Below, piece by piece: positions 12,070-23,899 of a stretch of DNA of 64,000 nt; positions within the stretch are counted from its first letter, which is position 1; each line of letters starts with the position of its first letter. A model generated the notes under the pieces. The model saw nothing but the letters and a program-made list of their open reading frames with translations. It did not search any database and was not told the origin of the DNA. Origin of the DNA: Tricholoma matsutake (taxonomy: Eukaryota > Basidiomycota > Agaricomycetes > Agaricales > Tricholomataceae); NCBI GenBank assembly GCA_026075535.2, contig AP026538.1, forward strand, positions 744,001 through 808,000, in the 5' to 3' direction. Position numbers and translations under genes: made by a program.

Positions 12070-13375
12070 TCATCGAGAAAGTTGCTAAGTATACAGCCAT
12101 CCTTTTGCTGAATACTGTCCTTTGCACTTGAAGAACATGTGTATCTCACGATGACTCAGCAGCGACAGTGAGTGTACCACTTTTCACCCTTCGCTCATCT
12201 CGGTCTTGTAGCTTGCAAGTCTACGTTCAGCTCTCCAGTACTTGGACCATTTTGTCTTGATATACATTTACGATTATCCTCCCTTCTGTGCGGATTTCCG
12301 CAGCATCACTTCCAACTTCAATTTGTCCTGATATACATAGTAAAATGTTTATGCTTGTCCTCCCTTCTGCATGGATTCCTGCAGCATCGCTTCTAGGAGG
12401 GCTTCTGCATTTTCATTATCTAAGACTCGGATAGTAGGACAGATCAAAGAGACTGGGACTCACACTGGAGTACAGTTGCTGCTGTGTTTGCCGTCATGTC
12501 AGGAAGGAACAAATTCAGCACAGGAAACCGCTGTGATGATCATGTTCCTGTCATTGGCTGCGTCTCTGGACTGCTGGGATCAATCTCTACAGAGGGCGGC
12601 AATGAGTCATTTCCAGGCGAAGATGCTAAGGAGAGAGGAATGGGTATCAAACCTGCTACAGATGTCCTTGTACCGAGTCCAAACGGTTGGCATGGTTGAC
12701 TTCTCCCAAACAGTCAAACTTCAAAGGCAACTCAGAAACTACCATAATGAGATGACAAGGCATAACTATAGTGATGTGGTCAGTGACACTGACACTAGGT
12801 ACATTCTGTCACATGAAAGGGAGTGGCACGTTGAGTCCTGACAAAGGATCGGCATTGGATCAGCAAGGTCTTCAGTGCAAGCTGTGCATGTACGAGCTCT
12901 CATAGCTGGCCATAGCATCTTGGAAGGTATGCGAGATCCGAGTCCTCTAACTCCTAAAGTAACCAAGCGTGACAAGGGTTTACAGGGCGATGGCACACAA
13001 TGGGAATTCAAGTGAATATTAAAATGCCAATTGTATTTGCGGTATGTTACCTTGCTATAGTACATGCTATGACCTTAGTATATTAGAAACTCACGAATGT
13101 GACAGATCTATTAGGACAATGGTGGACTATACGACTGTATGGCCTGGTACATACCATCACAAGACAGGCGTGACACCACGGGCACTGCAATGTTGTGACT
13201 ATCATGGGGTAAGTACCTTCACATATCATTCTCACATATATATATGGGATAGTCGATGATTGTCCTAAGGATCTCCCATGCTCATCGGGTCTCCTCACAA
13301 GTATGTCCTAGTACGTCCTGTCACAGGAAAGGTGCAGCACAACTGCCACCCTGGACCTGTGACAGTTTACCCAGA
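12070..13375 (+). repeat. Dispersed repeat family, copy A
   Basis: This stretch matches 38,265-39,430 in the same orientation, with many substitutions and some indels. Matching blocks run from CTGTCCTTTGCACTTG through a CCTCCCTTCTGCAYGGATT block to CAATGGGAATTCAAGTGAA and a subunit containing GTCCTAGTACGTCCTGTCAC. That subunit is tandemly repeated elsewhere. No protein is conserved between copies, so short open frames here are not genes. The family could be a non-autonomous transposon; I see no LTR or terminal inverted repeat that bounds it. Confidence 0.7.
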
Positions 13376-13591
13376 CATATAGGCCCATGCAAAGAGCAAG
13401 TCCTGCTTCGTGATGTCACAGAGATCTAGAAGCAAGGCATCCAATCTTTGTTTCTTTGGGCACGTGCACTGTCTTTGTGGACTTGCCACTCGCTCAAAGG
13501 CCCAGCGGTGACTCAAGTTAACATGAATTTCTGACTCCCACCTGGCTCCCATATTCCAGAACAACCCCATACAGTCTATTCACTGCTCTCA

Positions 13592-16500
13592 ATGGCTCCT
13601 TTACTTTCTCGCCAGCTGGCTGGCTCAGATGCTAGCTCAGAAGGACGCGCTCCATCAAAACACTTTGGATCTCATAGTCAAACTTCAAAGAGAGTCCTAC
13701 TAAAGCTGGGACCTTCATCTTCGCAGGCGAAGATGGGCAGCGTCATGCAAAAAGTCCTCCAGCGTCGTCAGTTAAATAAATCTGCTACTCAGTCTTTGAT
13801 GCCTGTAGCCATCTCTCTGGAGTGCGAGGAATCACAACCACCTTCCTGCATTTCCACCTATCCACAGACTTCTCCTGTTTCTGACTCACCAACCTCTTCA
13901 TCCATCGTCAATCATGAGACAGTGGCTATACCTAATCCATTGCCTAGTTTCACCACCAGCCCATATCCACCGCCAGAGGGCCCATTGTCAGGATCACCGA
14001 TTGTGCCTGTTCGGAGGTCACCCACTCCACCAGGAACTCCCACATTGGGTAAACATCCCCTTCAGCACGATGATGAGGATGGGCCTCAACTCAAGAAGGC
14101 TTGGCACATAGAATCCCCAAAAGTGGACCTAGTGCAGCACATAAGAAATCACGACACTCATGCTGCGCGTTCTCATCGTGATGCGTTCGCTTGGGCCCAG
14201 AAATTAGTCACGCCGAATGTCGTAACGATGAAGTTCAACTGTACTGAGTCTCTGAACTTCAACTTCATGTCAGCTAGCATTCCCCCAGGACCATCAACTC
14301 CGCCAAGCTCTCATCCCGTCTGGTTAAGGTTGGATGAACCCATGATTGATGATGACAAAGACATTGAGACAGCAAAGGATGGGAAAGGTGAGCTTAAGGA
14401 AGACAAAATGGAGAGTGAAGCTGATGAGAAAAATAGCAGGCTGATCGATGACGGTGCTGATGAGACAGCATCGGATGGGAATGGTGAACTTAAAGAAGCG
14501 AACAATGGCGGGGAGGCTAGCAGGCTAGTCTACAACAACGGGACAGTAGTGGGTGGGAACAGCAAAGTTGAGGAAGAGAAAATAGAGAGTGAAGCGGATG
14601 AGAAAAATAGTGAGGAGGCTAGCAGGCTGGTTGGTGGCAATGCCGATGCGGATGGGAATGGCGAACTTGTAGGAGAGAATATGGAAAGTGAAGTGGAAGA
14701 GAAAATTGGTAGAGAGGCTAACAGGCTGGACGATGACGATGACGATGATGATGATGATGACGATGACGATGACGATGACGATGACTACTTCCACTACTAC
14801 TATGATGGCAGCGAGGACGAGGAAGATGAAGACATGGGGATAGAAAGTGATGAGATCAACGAGCTTGCAGAGGACAAAACTGAGGATGTCGGGCTTGGGG
14901 GTGGCCTGGAAAACCACCAAAACGATTCCATGTGCATTGACGAGAACAACGAATCTCATTCCAATCCCATTGAAACACGGAATCAACATACTTCTTTTCC
15001 CAATGCTCCAACATACGATGGACAGGGAGACGACTCTCTGGAGGAAGGAGAGCAGGTGAACAACCTCAGTGCCAATATGGACGGTGCTGGATCGGGGACA
15101 CTGAAGACGCCACTGCAGCAGTCTCCCTCCCCCTCAGGTGCCATCAGTCCACTGCGCTCCCTGCCTCAGAAAAACCTCGAAAAGGAAGACCGCTTGAAAC
15201 ATGTTGCTCCTGAGGTTTCAGTGGTCGATCCGCATTATTCGCCGGTTGGAGATGAAAACAACAACAGAAAGGTAATTTCGGTGACAAGGACGCCGTCGAG
15301 ACAATCCTCTCATTCCAGTAACAATACCTCCGGATCTCAGCCGCAGCGCCCTTTTGTAATGCAAAAAGGCAAAGGAAGGGAGGTTACTGCTGATCATTCA
15401 ATGGCTGATTTGCCAACCAAGGACTCGGACATTGAAGATGGTCATCTGTCCACCCCTAAAAGGAGCATGGAGCAGCGGGATGGGATTGATCGGTCAGCTG
15501 AGGGTCAACGGATTATGTGGATGGACATGAGTGATGAGAGTGATGACAAAGACCAAGAGAAAATAGATGATAATCCTGTCCTTGATAAATCGTTTTCGGA
15601 TGATCTGCTGGTACAGTGTTGCTGTTTACTTCTGTCTGCTGATGATTAATGGCTGATTCGCCAACCAAGGACTCGGACATTGAAGATGGTCATCTGTCCA
15701 CCCCTAAAAGGAGCATGGAGCAGTGGGATGGGATTGATCGGTCAGCTGAGGGTCAACGGATTATGTGGATGGATGTGAGTGACGAGAGTGATGACGAAGA
15801 CCAAGAGAAAATAGATGATAATCCTTTCCTTGATAAATTGTTTTCGGATGATCTGCTGGTACAGTGTTGCTGTTTACTTCTGTCTGCTGATGATTTACAA
15901 TTCTACAGGTAGCTACCTTTGAGGACATGGTAGTGTCACCCGAGGTAAGCCCATCGTGATGTCATGTATACCGCCGGTTATCTGGCACTGACACTTCCAC
16001 AAGGATGCAATGCCGATGTGCCGTGACCTTGCAATTATATTATACCTTCTGCACAATATTCACAATGGCAGCACAACGGCAGCACAACCAAGTTTGCCCC
16101 CCATCCAACCTGCTAAGCATGCACGCAGAGCAACTCGAATCTTCAATGCTCGTCACCAACCTGTTGATCATCTCCGATTACAGGTAGGACTTTGCTAAGT
16201 TGTCTGCCATCATTGCCCTGACCACCTTGACAGCGAGAAATTTGGAGTGAACCCGATATGGTCACTTTAAATCTGCCTGTTGCGACTATCAAGGTCCCCT
16301 CTCGAGGCCAGCTGGCGAAGTACTCTGCCACGAGGAAGGCAAAGGACGGCCCAAAATTGGATGATCTGCGCCTCGACCTAGCCAGTGGAGGTCTGGCCTC
16401 ACTGTGGAACAAATGTGCCAGTCAGATATTTGCTGAGCGCTTCATCTCTGAGCCTGGGTCATGTTGCACAGATATTAACCTTGTCAAGGATGCATTCATG

Positions 16501-17353
16501 GCGCATCTGAAGCAACTACAAACTCGCTATAGGGCACAGGTGAGGGACGAAATGGATGAGAGCGAACCCAAGTTCGAAAAGTTAGAAAGGATGCAAGAAA
16601 GAAAAGAGAAGGCCCATGAAGCTCGCCGGCGAGCCATGAGTGCAACTTGTGCTTATATCAGAGTGAACCGACTAACGAGATACACCACCTTTTCAGCTTC
16701 GCCATTGGCGGCAGGCGGTAACGGATAACTATGCGCACGATGAAAGCATGCGACGGTTTCAGCCGATTTTGGATGCAATGCCCCTTGAAGCCATGAGTGG
16801 TGATGAATCTGCTCATGAAAACGGCGAAACTCAATTTGCGATCACCAATTTGAAGTGGAGGAATCCGAAGGTCACAGGATGGTTCAGATCTCTTGATGCT
16901 CTTCACATCTCAACACGCTTCAGACGCAATGATCGCCCTTCTCCCGGCCAATTTCCTCACCATAGGATACCTTCCAGAAGGGTGGAGGCACATAATAACC
17001 CACCTGAAGGCCTTCCACTCAATTTCTATGACCCTGTATGGCTTAGTACATTGGATGAGGAGGAGCGCCAGCAGCTTCATGAGATGCCGCCAATTGATCT
17101 TACAATGTCAGATTCGATGGCATAGTAAGTCTAGGTCTTGTCCCTTCCACTTATGTTGTAACTAAGATATTTAAGCATCGCTGCACAATTTGCAGTGGTT
17201 AAGACTCGGAAACATCGACCTCTGCCTCGTAACAATCACACTTTGACGGGGGAAGCGGGTCCTTCCAGGCTAGCTGGCTCTTCTAGACCAGTTCCTCAAG
17301 CTGGTCCTTCTGGCTTGGGTCATACTACGCCAAGCCAGCACTTCTGGGGTTAA
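13592..17353 (+). CDS. Uncharacterised six-exon protein with acidic repeats
   Basis: Exons 13,592-15,610, 15,909-15,944, 16,004-16,183, 16,234-16,662, 16,697-17,124 and 17,176-17,353 join in frame to 1,089 residues. Introns after the first are 59, 50, 34 and 51 nt, all GT-AG; the 34-nt one is short but has a CTAAC branch site. The first intron is 298 nt because a 248-bp tandem duplication lies inside it. Residues ~1-250 are Pro/Ser-rich. Residues ~250-450 hold degenerate acidic repeats (ELKEDKMESEADEKN type) ending in an Asp run. The C-terminal third is globular, with RRRAMSATCAYIR, LRHWRQAVTDNY and WRNPKVTGWFRSLDALH. I associate that C-terminal region with uncharacterised proteins common in Agaricomycete genomes and possibly linked to mobile elements; no activity is known to me. 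If the downstream donor at 15,859 is used instead, translation stops at 15,647. Confidence 0.65.
14734..14786 (+). repeat. GAT/GAC microsatellite encoding poly-Asp
   Basis: A run of GAT and GAC codons encodes about 17 consecutive aspartates inside the 13,592-17,353 gene. It ends the acidic repeat region and is likely length-variable. Confidence 0.9.
15401..15896 (+). repeat. 248-bp tandem duplication across an exon-intron boundary
   Basis: Bases 15,401-15,648 are repeated at 15,649-15,896 with only a handful of substitutions. Each copy has ~210 bp of exon, the GTACAG donor (15,611 and 15,859) and ~38 bp of intron; only the second copy is followed by the acceptor at 15,907-15,908. The unit is not a multiple of three and creates a TAA at the junction (15,647-15,649). 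Confidence 0.95.
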
Positions 17354-19396
17354 AGCCAGTACTTCTGGAGATAAGAGGCAACACCAACCTCGCTGACCCA
17401 GTCCCCGAGACACTATATTCAGGCATGCGTTCAGATAATATAGCCAACTTTGTAATTGAAATTTGCAATTTGCGATTCAAAATTTGTGATTATTTTAGCA
17501 TGATGAAGTAAGCATACCTGTCACAGTTGTAATAGTAATACTTGTGACACTACTGACTGGTGAGAATCATATGGATAGTGGCCGAAGCCATGACTGTGTA
17601 TTCTTGGACTTATGCTCATCTTGCCCATGATATATGGATATTGGCCAAAGCCATGACCATGTCTCATGGACTGTGGTGTTTGGATTTGCATGCTTTCATC
17701 CTCGTCCTATGCTAGCCTAGGTCTCAGATGTAAGTTCCTCCAATTCTTCCCCAAATTACCCTCAGGCTACTTCATGTATATCCGCTTCAGCTTCTGGATA
17801 AGCATCCTGACGCTCAGAATCTATCTTTGCTATATGTCTACATCTTGAATTGTTCGCGGAATGCTTGTTGGTATGATGCCTTCCTAAGGCAGGCTGGGGT
17901 ACTAGACTGCATGTGTGTTTTCTAATGATCAGGTGTGTCTATCCGCATCCTGCTACCCTTTACAACTGTGATGTTTGCGTGTTGTCTACAGAGTTCGATC
18001 TCATTTGTCTATGGTCACCCTCCCTGCTCAAACGAAATCACCACCACCGTAGCGACGTGCCCATCATATGAGGTATTGAATCATTAGCACCCTGTCGCAG
18101 TACACACACGCACTTGTTTCAACCTCCGAGCTCTTTCCATTCCTCCTTGGTGCACAAGGTATCCAAGATATTATGTTAAATTACTACCACCACCTTGGTT
18201 TTGTATCGCTTGATGGCTCTGTATATCAATGCTCAGTTGACGAGTCGTGCTAAGATGGACTAAAGGCTGCAACCCTGTCGGCCGGAGAATTTTGGCAAAC
18301 GAGACGGAACACAATACAACGTGTTCTGCAGTTGGTGTTGCTTCCCTACTTCATTACGTATAACACTTCCTAACCATCCTGTACCCCAGGAGTTCGAAAC
18401 AGTGCACCATCCTCAAAATATGTCCCTTCAGTGGCACCAGAGAATAAACGACCTGCCGTATCTAATGATGACAACTTTTACAACCGATACCTTTGAAAAG
18501 GATGACACAGCGATAGATTCAAAACGGGAACAACAACATGGGGTAGGATTGTCAACAGCGAAGATTCATTCAGGAATGGGACATGGAAGTTGTTTTGACT
18601 GGAATCACTAGCCAGGTGAAGCTTTTTATAACATGTCTCACTACTGAGTTGCTGACCTTGTGTAGCATAATATGGACCATTACTTGGAATGGGATGGTCC
18701 TGCGGATCCTGTAAGCACCATTGGCAGTTCCCCTAGGGTCATGATCAAGGTATTCAGGATTCTAGCTCTCTGAGATTTAGGTGATAGTCAGCCAGTAAGC
18801 CCAAGATACAGTTCCTCGTGGGTAATGCCAAACGGGGTTAGCTAGTCGATCCAGCATCGCATACTGCTGCTTGGACCTGCTCCCAGTGTCTTTGCCGGTG
18901 CCTTTGCAGGGATGAGTCTGCCTGTGAGCAATTAGGATTCATTGCGATCGGTAGCTAGCTTGGCAATCATCAGCCTTATTAGAATCATACTTCCAGACAA
19001 TCCATCTATCAATGTTCATGATTTACTCCTGATAATAGAACGATCCTTCCTGTGTTGCCTAATTCAAACAAAGACAAATAAGCTACCCCAGTGCGCTCTT
19101 CCCATCCAACTGTTACTCAGTGATGTGCACGCATGCTTCATGGTTCATGTCTAGCACCTAGATAATGGTAGCATCAGGAACATTTCAGATTGGAGGACAA
19201 TGATTTGTTCATGTGCAAGGAGCTACAGTCATCACTCCCAAGGAAATATTGTACAGGCAGACAACCCAAAACCGCGCAGACAGACCCACATAAACAGGAA
19301 CATCACAGAGCATGTAGGAGAGCTTGAGATGATACCGTAAGGTGGTAGGCAATATCGTCAAGATCGGACTGAAGCTAAACGTGTGCTCAGTTCAGT
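17354..19396. other. Non-coding stretch
   Basis: About 2 kb with no convincing gene. An open frame near 18,321-18,611 has no support from composition or splicing. Two copies of ATATGGATAnTGGCC(G/A)AAGCCATGAC near 17,571 and 17,634 form a short imperfect direct repeat. Confidence 0.35.
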
Positions 19397-20252
19397 TCAT
19401 GCAAGAAGATTGATAACTCTGACCGAAGACCCTACTGAAAGTAGCGCTTGACTCCTTATACAATATGTGTCCCGCTCCACAATCAAAGCATCTTGAGCAC
19501 TCTTATAATAGCCCAATTCTATCTCTAATGCCGAAATTCTATTCCTGAGCATCCACTCGGGGTAACACGGTGTATCGATGTAACAATTCACAATGTGCTG
19601 CAGCTGCTCGACATGTGCAAGGATCTGATTCCTCTCCTGCCTAAGGGAGTTATACTGTTAAACAGCTTAGATCACAACAAAAGGGTCGAGCGATGAAGTG
19701 ATCATGGTGTATGCTGTCATTTGATCCAACAGCACCAACGAAGACAGAAGGCAGAAGAGGGGACTGGGCCTCATAATCTGTAGTGTCCTCAGGGCCCTCC
19801 AGTGTGGGAGATAGAGACTAGAAAGTTATAAGACAAAGTAGGCGCCAATGAACAACAGCAGACAGACTTGGGTTGTTTCCGCCTCAGGCGACTGAGCCTC
19901 AGAATCCGAAATATTCTCTGGGCCCTCCGGTATGGGAGATAAAGACTGGAAATCATAAGACAACAGTAGATGCTGATGCAAACGACAGTAGACAGACCAA
20001 GTTTGTTTCTGTATCGTCATCAGGAGTAGACGATGAAATATACTCGTCGTTGAACTCTTTTGATCATTTGGCACGACTAGACAGGCCAGGGGAAACAGAA
20101 CGCACTCACTTCCTGTTCAAAGGAAGTGGCAATAGTGGATCAGGGCGAAATGTAAAACCATTGGAGGTGTTGTGTACAGGCACTGATGATGCCCATCGAG
20201 AATTAAGGCCATGCGCGTGTAGACGAGACACAGTATATTGGCGGGAGGACAT
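19397..20252 (-). pseudogene. Possible degenerate multi-exon gene
   Basis: On the minus strand an ATG at 20,250-20,252 opens a frame beginning MSSRQYTVSRLHAHGLNSRW that runs to a GTGAGT donor near 20,109. Further left are an acidic coding-like piece (EYISSSTPDDDTETN), two copies of a LSPIPEGPE-type exon, and a last exon (about 19,397-19,650) with a helical QERNQILAHVEQLQHIVNCY segment ending in TGA. Donor and acceptor motifs are good, but I could not make all phases agree. The gene is either broken by the exon duplication or uses junctions I missed. The product is unrecognised; the last exon might form a coiled coil. Confidence 0.35.
19770..20030 (-). repeat. Tandem duplication of an exon-intron unit (~130 bp)
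   Basis: Read on the minus strand, a unit made of a GTCTGTCT donor, a ~50-nt intron ending in TTTCYAG, and an exon beginning TCTYTATCTCCCAYAC occurs twice in a row, diverged at perhaps one base in seven. Confidence 0.7.
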
Positions 20253-22183
20253 GATCGTATGATTGAGGCATTTACTGGAGCAGTCTTTTGAAATTCGAAT
20301 ATAAAGGCCTTTCACATATCATGTGCATATGTCACGACTTGGAGGCAACAATACCGTAAGGCCCTTGATAAACCAACTGCCTAATGGTGCATCCTGAGAT
20401 AATCGTTCGGCTATCTCAAGTGTGATTCTGCCGCCAGGTCGACAGTGATAGAAGAAATGGGACATGCTGCGGGATCCGCGCAGGAGCGAAATAGTGTTCT
20501 GATAGGAACAGCAGGAAACTGAGAGAGTCCAGCCTTGTAGCATCTTGAGTAGGAGTCATGGTCAAGTGCAAAATGGATGGCCATGGGGAAAGCACCATTA
20601 CCAGAGTGTAAAATTTTGCAGCGGAAATCTGCGCAGTAGACGTAGTATCTTGGGATTGATACGTCCTCTATTTGTCATTGTATATCATTATATCCATATT
20701 TGTCCAGTCAGGTGATCACCAAAAAGTAAATGACATTCTTGCAATTGGTGATTAAAACAAAACTCTCCCCCGCTCCCGCCTCGACAGATTCACACTGATT
20801 GATGCCCCAGCTCCAGCCAAGATAATGGAAGTCGAAGCAGTGGTTTGCCGAGGCAGGGCATATCCTCGCAGAAAAGCCAGACATATACCACCGAGCCGCC
20901 CGATTTTGCAGATGTCAAACTAGACTCTGCGGCAACATTATGACGGGTTCTGCAGGTCGCTGTGGCTGAGTGAAATCCTAGCTCTCCCATGATTAGACCC
21001 ACAGAGATCAGATGTGGGAATGACTCCTCACCTTTTGTAAATTAATTTCTTCGTTTTGGGCCATCATCTGCCCATAGCTATGAACGAAACGAAAATATGT
21101 TTGATCGTTTCAATGTTACTGGCCATTCATGTGTGGAATTAGAGGGGACAGTATGGAAAGGAATATTTATACAGCAATTGGTATGTAGCTCTACAATTCT
21201 GTTCAACTCAAGCCATATATAAAAGGACCTTAGAGTGATGTGGTACTCTTCAAAATTATATTAAGCGCATTCGACCAGCCACACCAAACCCAATAGTATA
21301 GGATGTCACACTATAAGAAAGGATGGCCACTCTGACATCGTGACCGCTACTTGTGAGTGCCTCCCTATATAGTTTATACGATGGTTTACTCAGATAATCA
21401 TGATGACGCCAGGGCATCCCGCACAAGGAGATCTCGGTGCGCGAAGCCTTCACTCCATGACATTGTCCATCATCTTCTGATTCCAACAGCTGGATTTCTC
21501 TCCTGCATAAGACTCATTGTCTGTGCCCACATCGGATTTTCGTTCGGATCCAAGTAAGGGTGTTCGAACTGGTATGCTCTTTACCCATCCAGTCACGTCG
21601 AAGTTCTGACTACAGTGAGAATCTCCAGGTTGTGGTCGTGTTTAATGTGTTGCGATACATTGCTGGGAGAACTTTCCCAGATAGCTTGTGCAGTTTGCTG
21701 GGGCTCATAAACCTTCGAAATGGTGCCACTGCTCGTCTTAGTTTGGGGAACACCCGATCTTGACTGCAGACCATTTGTCAATCTTGCGTGGGAATCCGCT
21801 TGCGATAATGCTATCTGTTGGGTCACTTCTTGTCATCACCCGTCTTCCAATCCTAGAGGAATTTTGGACTTGACTTTCAATCCGCTTGCAATTCTGCGCA
21901 GAGCACTGCGGCAATACACATTTTGGTTTTCCAAGTCTGATAGGTCCCGCATGGAAATCCGTTGCAAGGACGCAACTTGGTTTGTGGCTTCTCAGCTACT
22001 TGCTCCCCTTCCAAATCGTTCTAATACCACTTTTGATCTGCTTGAAGTTATTCAATGCTGCAACACTGTGTTTATCATCGCGCCTTTCTTGGCACTGAGT
22101 TGAAGTGTACTGAACTCCATGACAAGAGAGTGGCGAGATATGATATCAATATTGCATGAAATGTAAGCTACCCAAACTAAAAG
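20253..22183. other. Non-coding stretch before the Gypsy element
   Basis: No gene recognised. Near 21,330-21,365 a short piece (ATCGTGACCGCTACTTGTGA) resembles the subunit of the dispersed repeat at 12 and 38 kb, so old fragments of that family may extend here. Confidence 0.35.
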
Positions 22184-22188
22184 ACATG

Positions 22189-22614
22189 TGTAAGGGGACT
22201 AAGGGGGTGCCCTGTGTGTTTTTCCTATTTTTTATGTTCGTCCCATATTTTTCCCCACCTCATTTCCTTCTATTCTTCATTTTCTATGATTTTTCCGGAT
22301 TTTATTACTAATTTTCCCTTGCTATCATGTTTGTATATGTTGACACTTTTATATTTAGAGGCGGAGTACCCCTTCCGACACATACCCCTTGGTATGATGT
22401 CATTCGGCGGCCTTGATCCGCCTATCTCTGCCTTTTTCTATTTTTAGGTTATATTTGATTTTTGTCGTCTTCACATATACTGGGCATCAGCAAGGGGATC
22501 CTTAGAGGTTTCTCTTCGGATTTCCCTTTGCTAGGTGCGCCCCCAATGCCTGTATTATGTAGTATAATTTTAACTTCGGATTTCCCTTTGCTAGAGGCTT
22601 AGGTTGCCCTTATA
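22189..22614 (+). repeat. 5' LTR of the full-length Gypsy element
   Basis: Begins TGTAAGGGG and ends CCCTTATA, an imperfect terminal inverted pair. It contains an internal direct repeat (CTTCGGATTTCCCTTTGCTAG at about 22,517 and 22,575) and should hold the element's promoter. Confidence 0.97.
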
Positions 22615-22780
22615 GTAGAAAACTCTCCCCTAAGGCCCGAAAATCGCGAACGCGCTGCCCAAAATAGGCAGGTACGGACTGGACGACGCTTCCCAAAGCT
22701 CCACAGAGTCCCTACACACCGTTCCAGATACTCTCGCCTTTATTGCGCCGCCATTTTCGCCAAACGCGCTCCCTAGCGAC

Positions 22781-23899
22781 ATGGACGCATCAGAACGCTT
22801 CGACGCGCTTGAAAGCGACGTTTCCGGAATGCGCGCGCAAATCGACTCGCTTAAATCTACGATTGAAAACTTCGTTAGGACCCTCCAGGCTAACCCTACG
22901 ACTAATAGTTCCCCCTTCACGACTCCAAGCGCACCCAACAACAATGTTTTGCCAAACGCGTCCACTAAGGAACGTGCCCAGATCAAACCGTCCCCCCCCG
23001 CCGAATTTAATGGTGCACGTGCGCAGGGACGTGCATTCCTTAATTCCTGTGAGTTATACATTAGTCTCCAGTTGCATCAATTCGTTGATGAGGCTGCAAA
23101 AATTTATTGGGCCTTCACATACATGAAATCTGAACGCGCCTATCTCTATGTGGACCGTATCCTACGTCAAACTAAAGAACTTGGTTCTCTACCTTTCTCC
23201 ACTTGGGGTGACTTTCGAGCTGAGTTCATACGCCACTTCTGCCCCCTCAATGAACGCCACCGAGCAGTGACACGACTTGAGTCATCCACTTACCACCAGG
23301 GATGTCGATCCATGGACGACTATATCGATGAGTTCAAGGATTTGGTGGACATGGCAGGGTATGGGAGTGGGTTACCAGTGGTGGTGAAGTTCCGGCGGGG
23401 GCTCAACCGAGAAATTCAGGACCAGATTGCACAGATGTTGGAAGGGCGCCCAGCGGACGATGATATCCTTGCTTGGTATGAAGCTGCTTCACTCTGTGAC
23501 GAGAACCGACTCACAAATGCGGCGTTTAATGCTGCATTCCGTGCTCCAACTACCACTCATACACCCTACACCTTCAATCGAAGCCTCCCCCGCCCTAACC
23601 CCATTCCTGCTCGTCAAACTCCCACACCAGCCGTCAATATCCCAGTACCAATGGATGTTGATGCAGCCCGCAGCCGTGCACGTAAGTTGGATCTCTGCTA
23701 CCGTTGTGGGGAACCTGGACACAGGGCTGGAGTGTGTCCCCATCGTCAGGATATCTGCATGCTCACCCCCGAGGGACGAGACGAACTCCTGCAAGATCTG
23801 TTGGCACTTGTAGATGTTGAGGAAGCGAAGGATCAAGTTGCAGAGGAGGTTAAGCTGGAAGTTGTAGAGGAGCAGGATTTTCCTATTCGCAGCGAGTGA
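22781..23899 (+). CDS. gag: Gag (capsid-nucleocapsid) protein of the Gypsy element
   Basis: A 372-residue frame starts at a true ATG, 166 nt after the 5' LTR. The N-terminus has a short coiled region (ERFDALESDVSGMRAQIDSL), followed by a capsid-like domain with FLNSCELYISLQ, WGDFRAEFIRHFCPLNE and DDYIDEFKDLVDMAGY, typical of Ty3/Gypsy retrotransposon gag. Near residue 307 is one CCHC zinc knuckle (CYRCGEPGHRAGVC), which should bind the element RNA. The frame ends in a TGA that overlaps the beginning of the pol frame. Gag forms the cytoplasmic particle in which reverse transcription occurs. The frame looks intact. Confidence 0.95.
   Translation: MDASERFDALESDVSGMRAQIDSLKSTIENFVRTLQANPTTNSSPFTTPSAPNNNVLPNASTKERAQIKPSPPAEFNGARAQGRAFLNSCELYISLQLHQFVDEAAKIYWAFTYMKSERAYLYVDRILRQTKELGSLPFSTWGDFRAEFIRHFCPLNERHRAVTRLESSTYHQGCRSMDDYIDEFKDLVDMAGYGSGLPVVVKFRRGLNREIQDQIAQMLEGRPADDDILAWYEAASLCDENRLTNAAFNAAFRAPTTTHTPYTFNRSLPRPNPIPARQTPTPAVNIPVPMDVDAARSRARKLDLCYRCGEPGHRAGVCPHRQDICMLTPEGRDELLQDLLALVDVEEAKDQVAEEVKLEVVEEQDFPIRSE

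Noticed and set aside
14525..14989. Minus-strand frame rich in Val/Ile opposite the Asp run
   Set aside because: It is the antisense shadow of the acidic repeat region in the 13,592-17,353 gene.
22214..22447. 77-aa protein present in two identical copies
   Set aside because: It lies inside both LTRs and is LTR sequence, not a gene.
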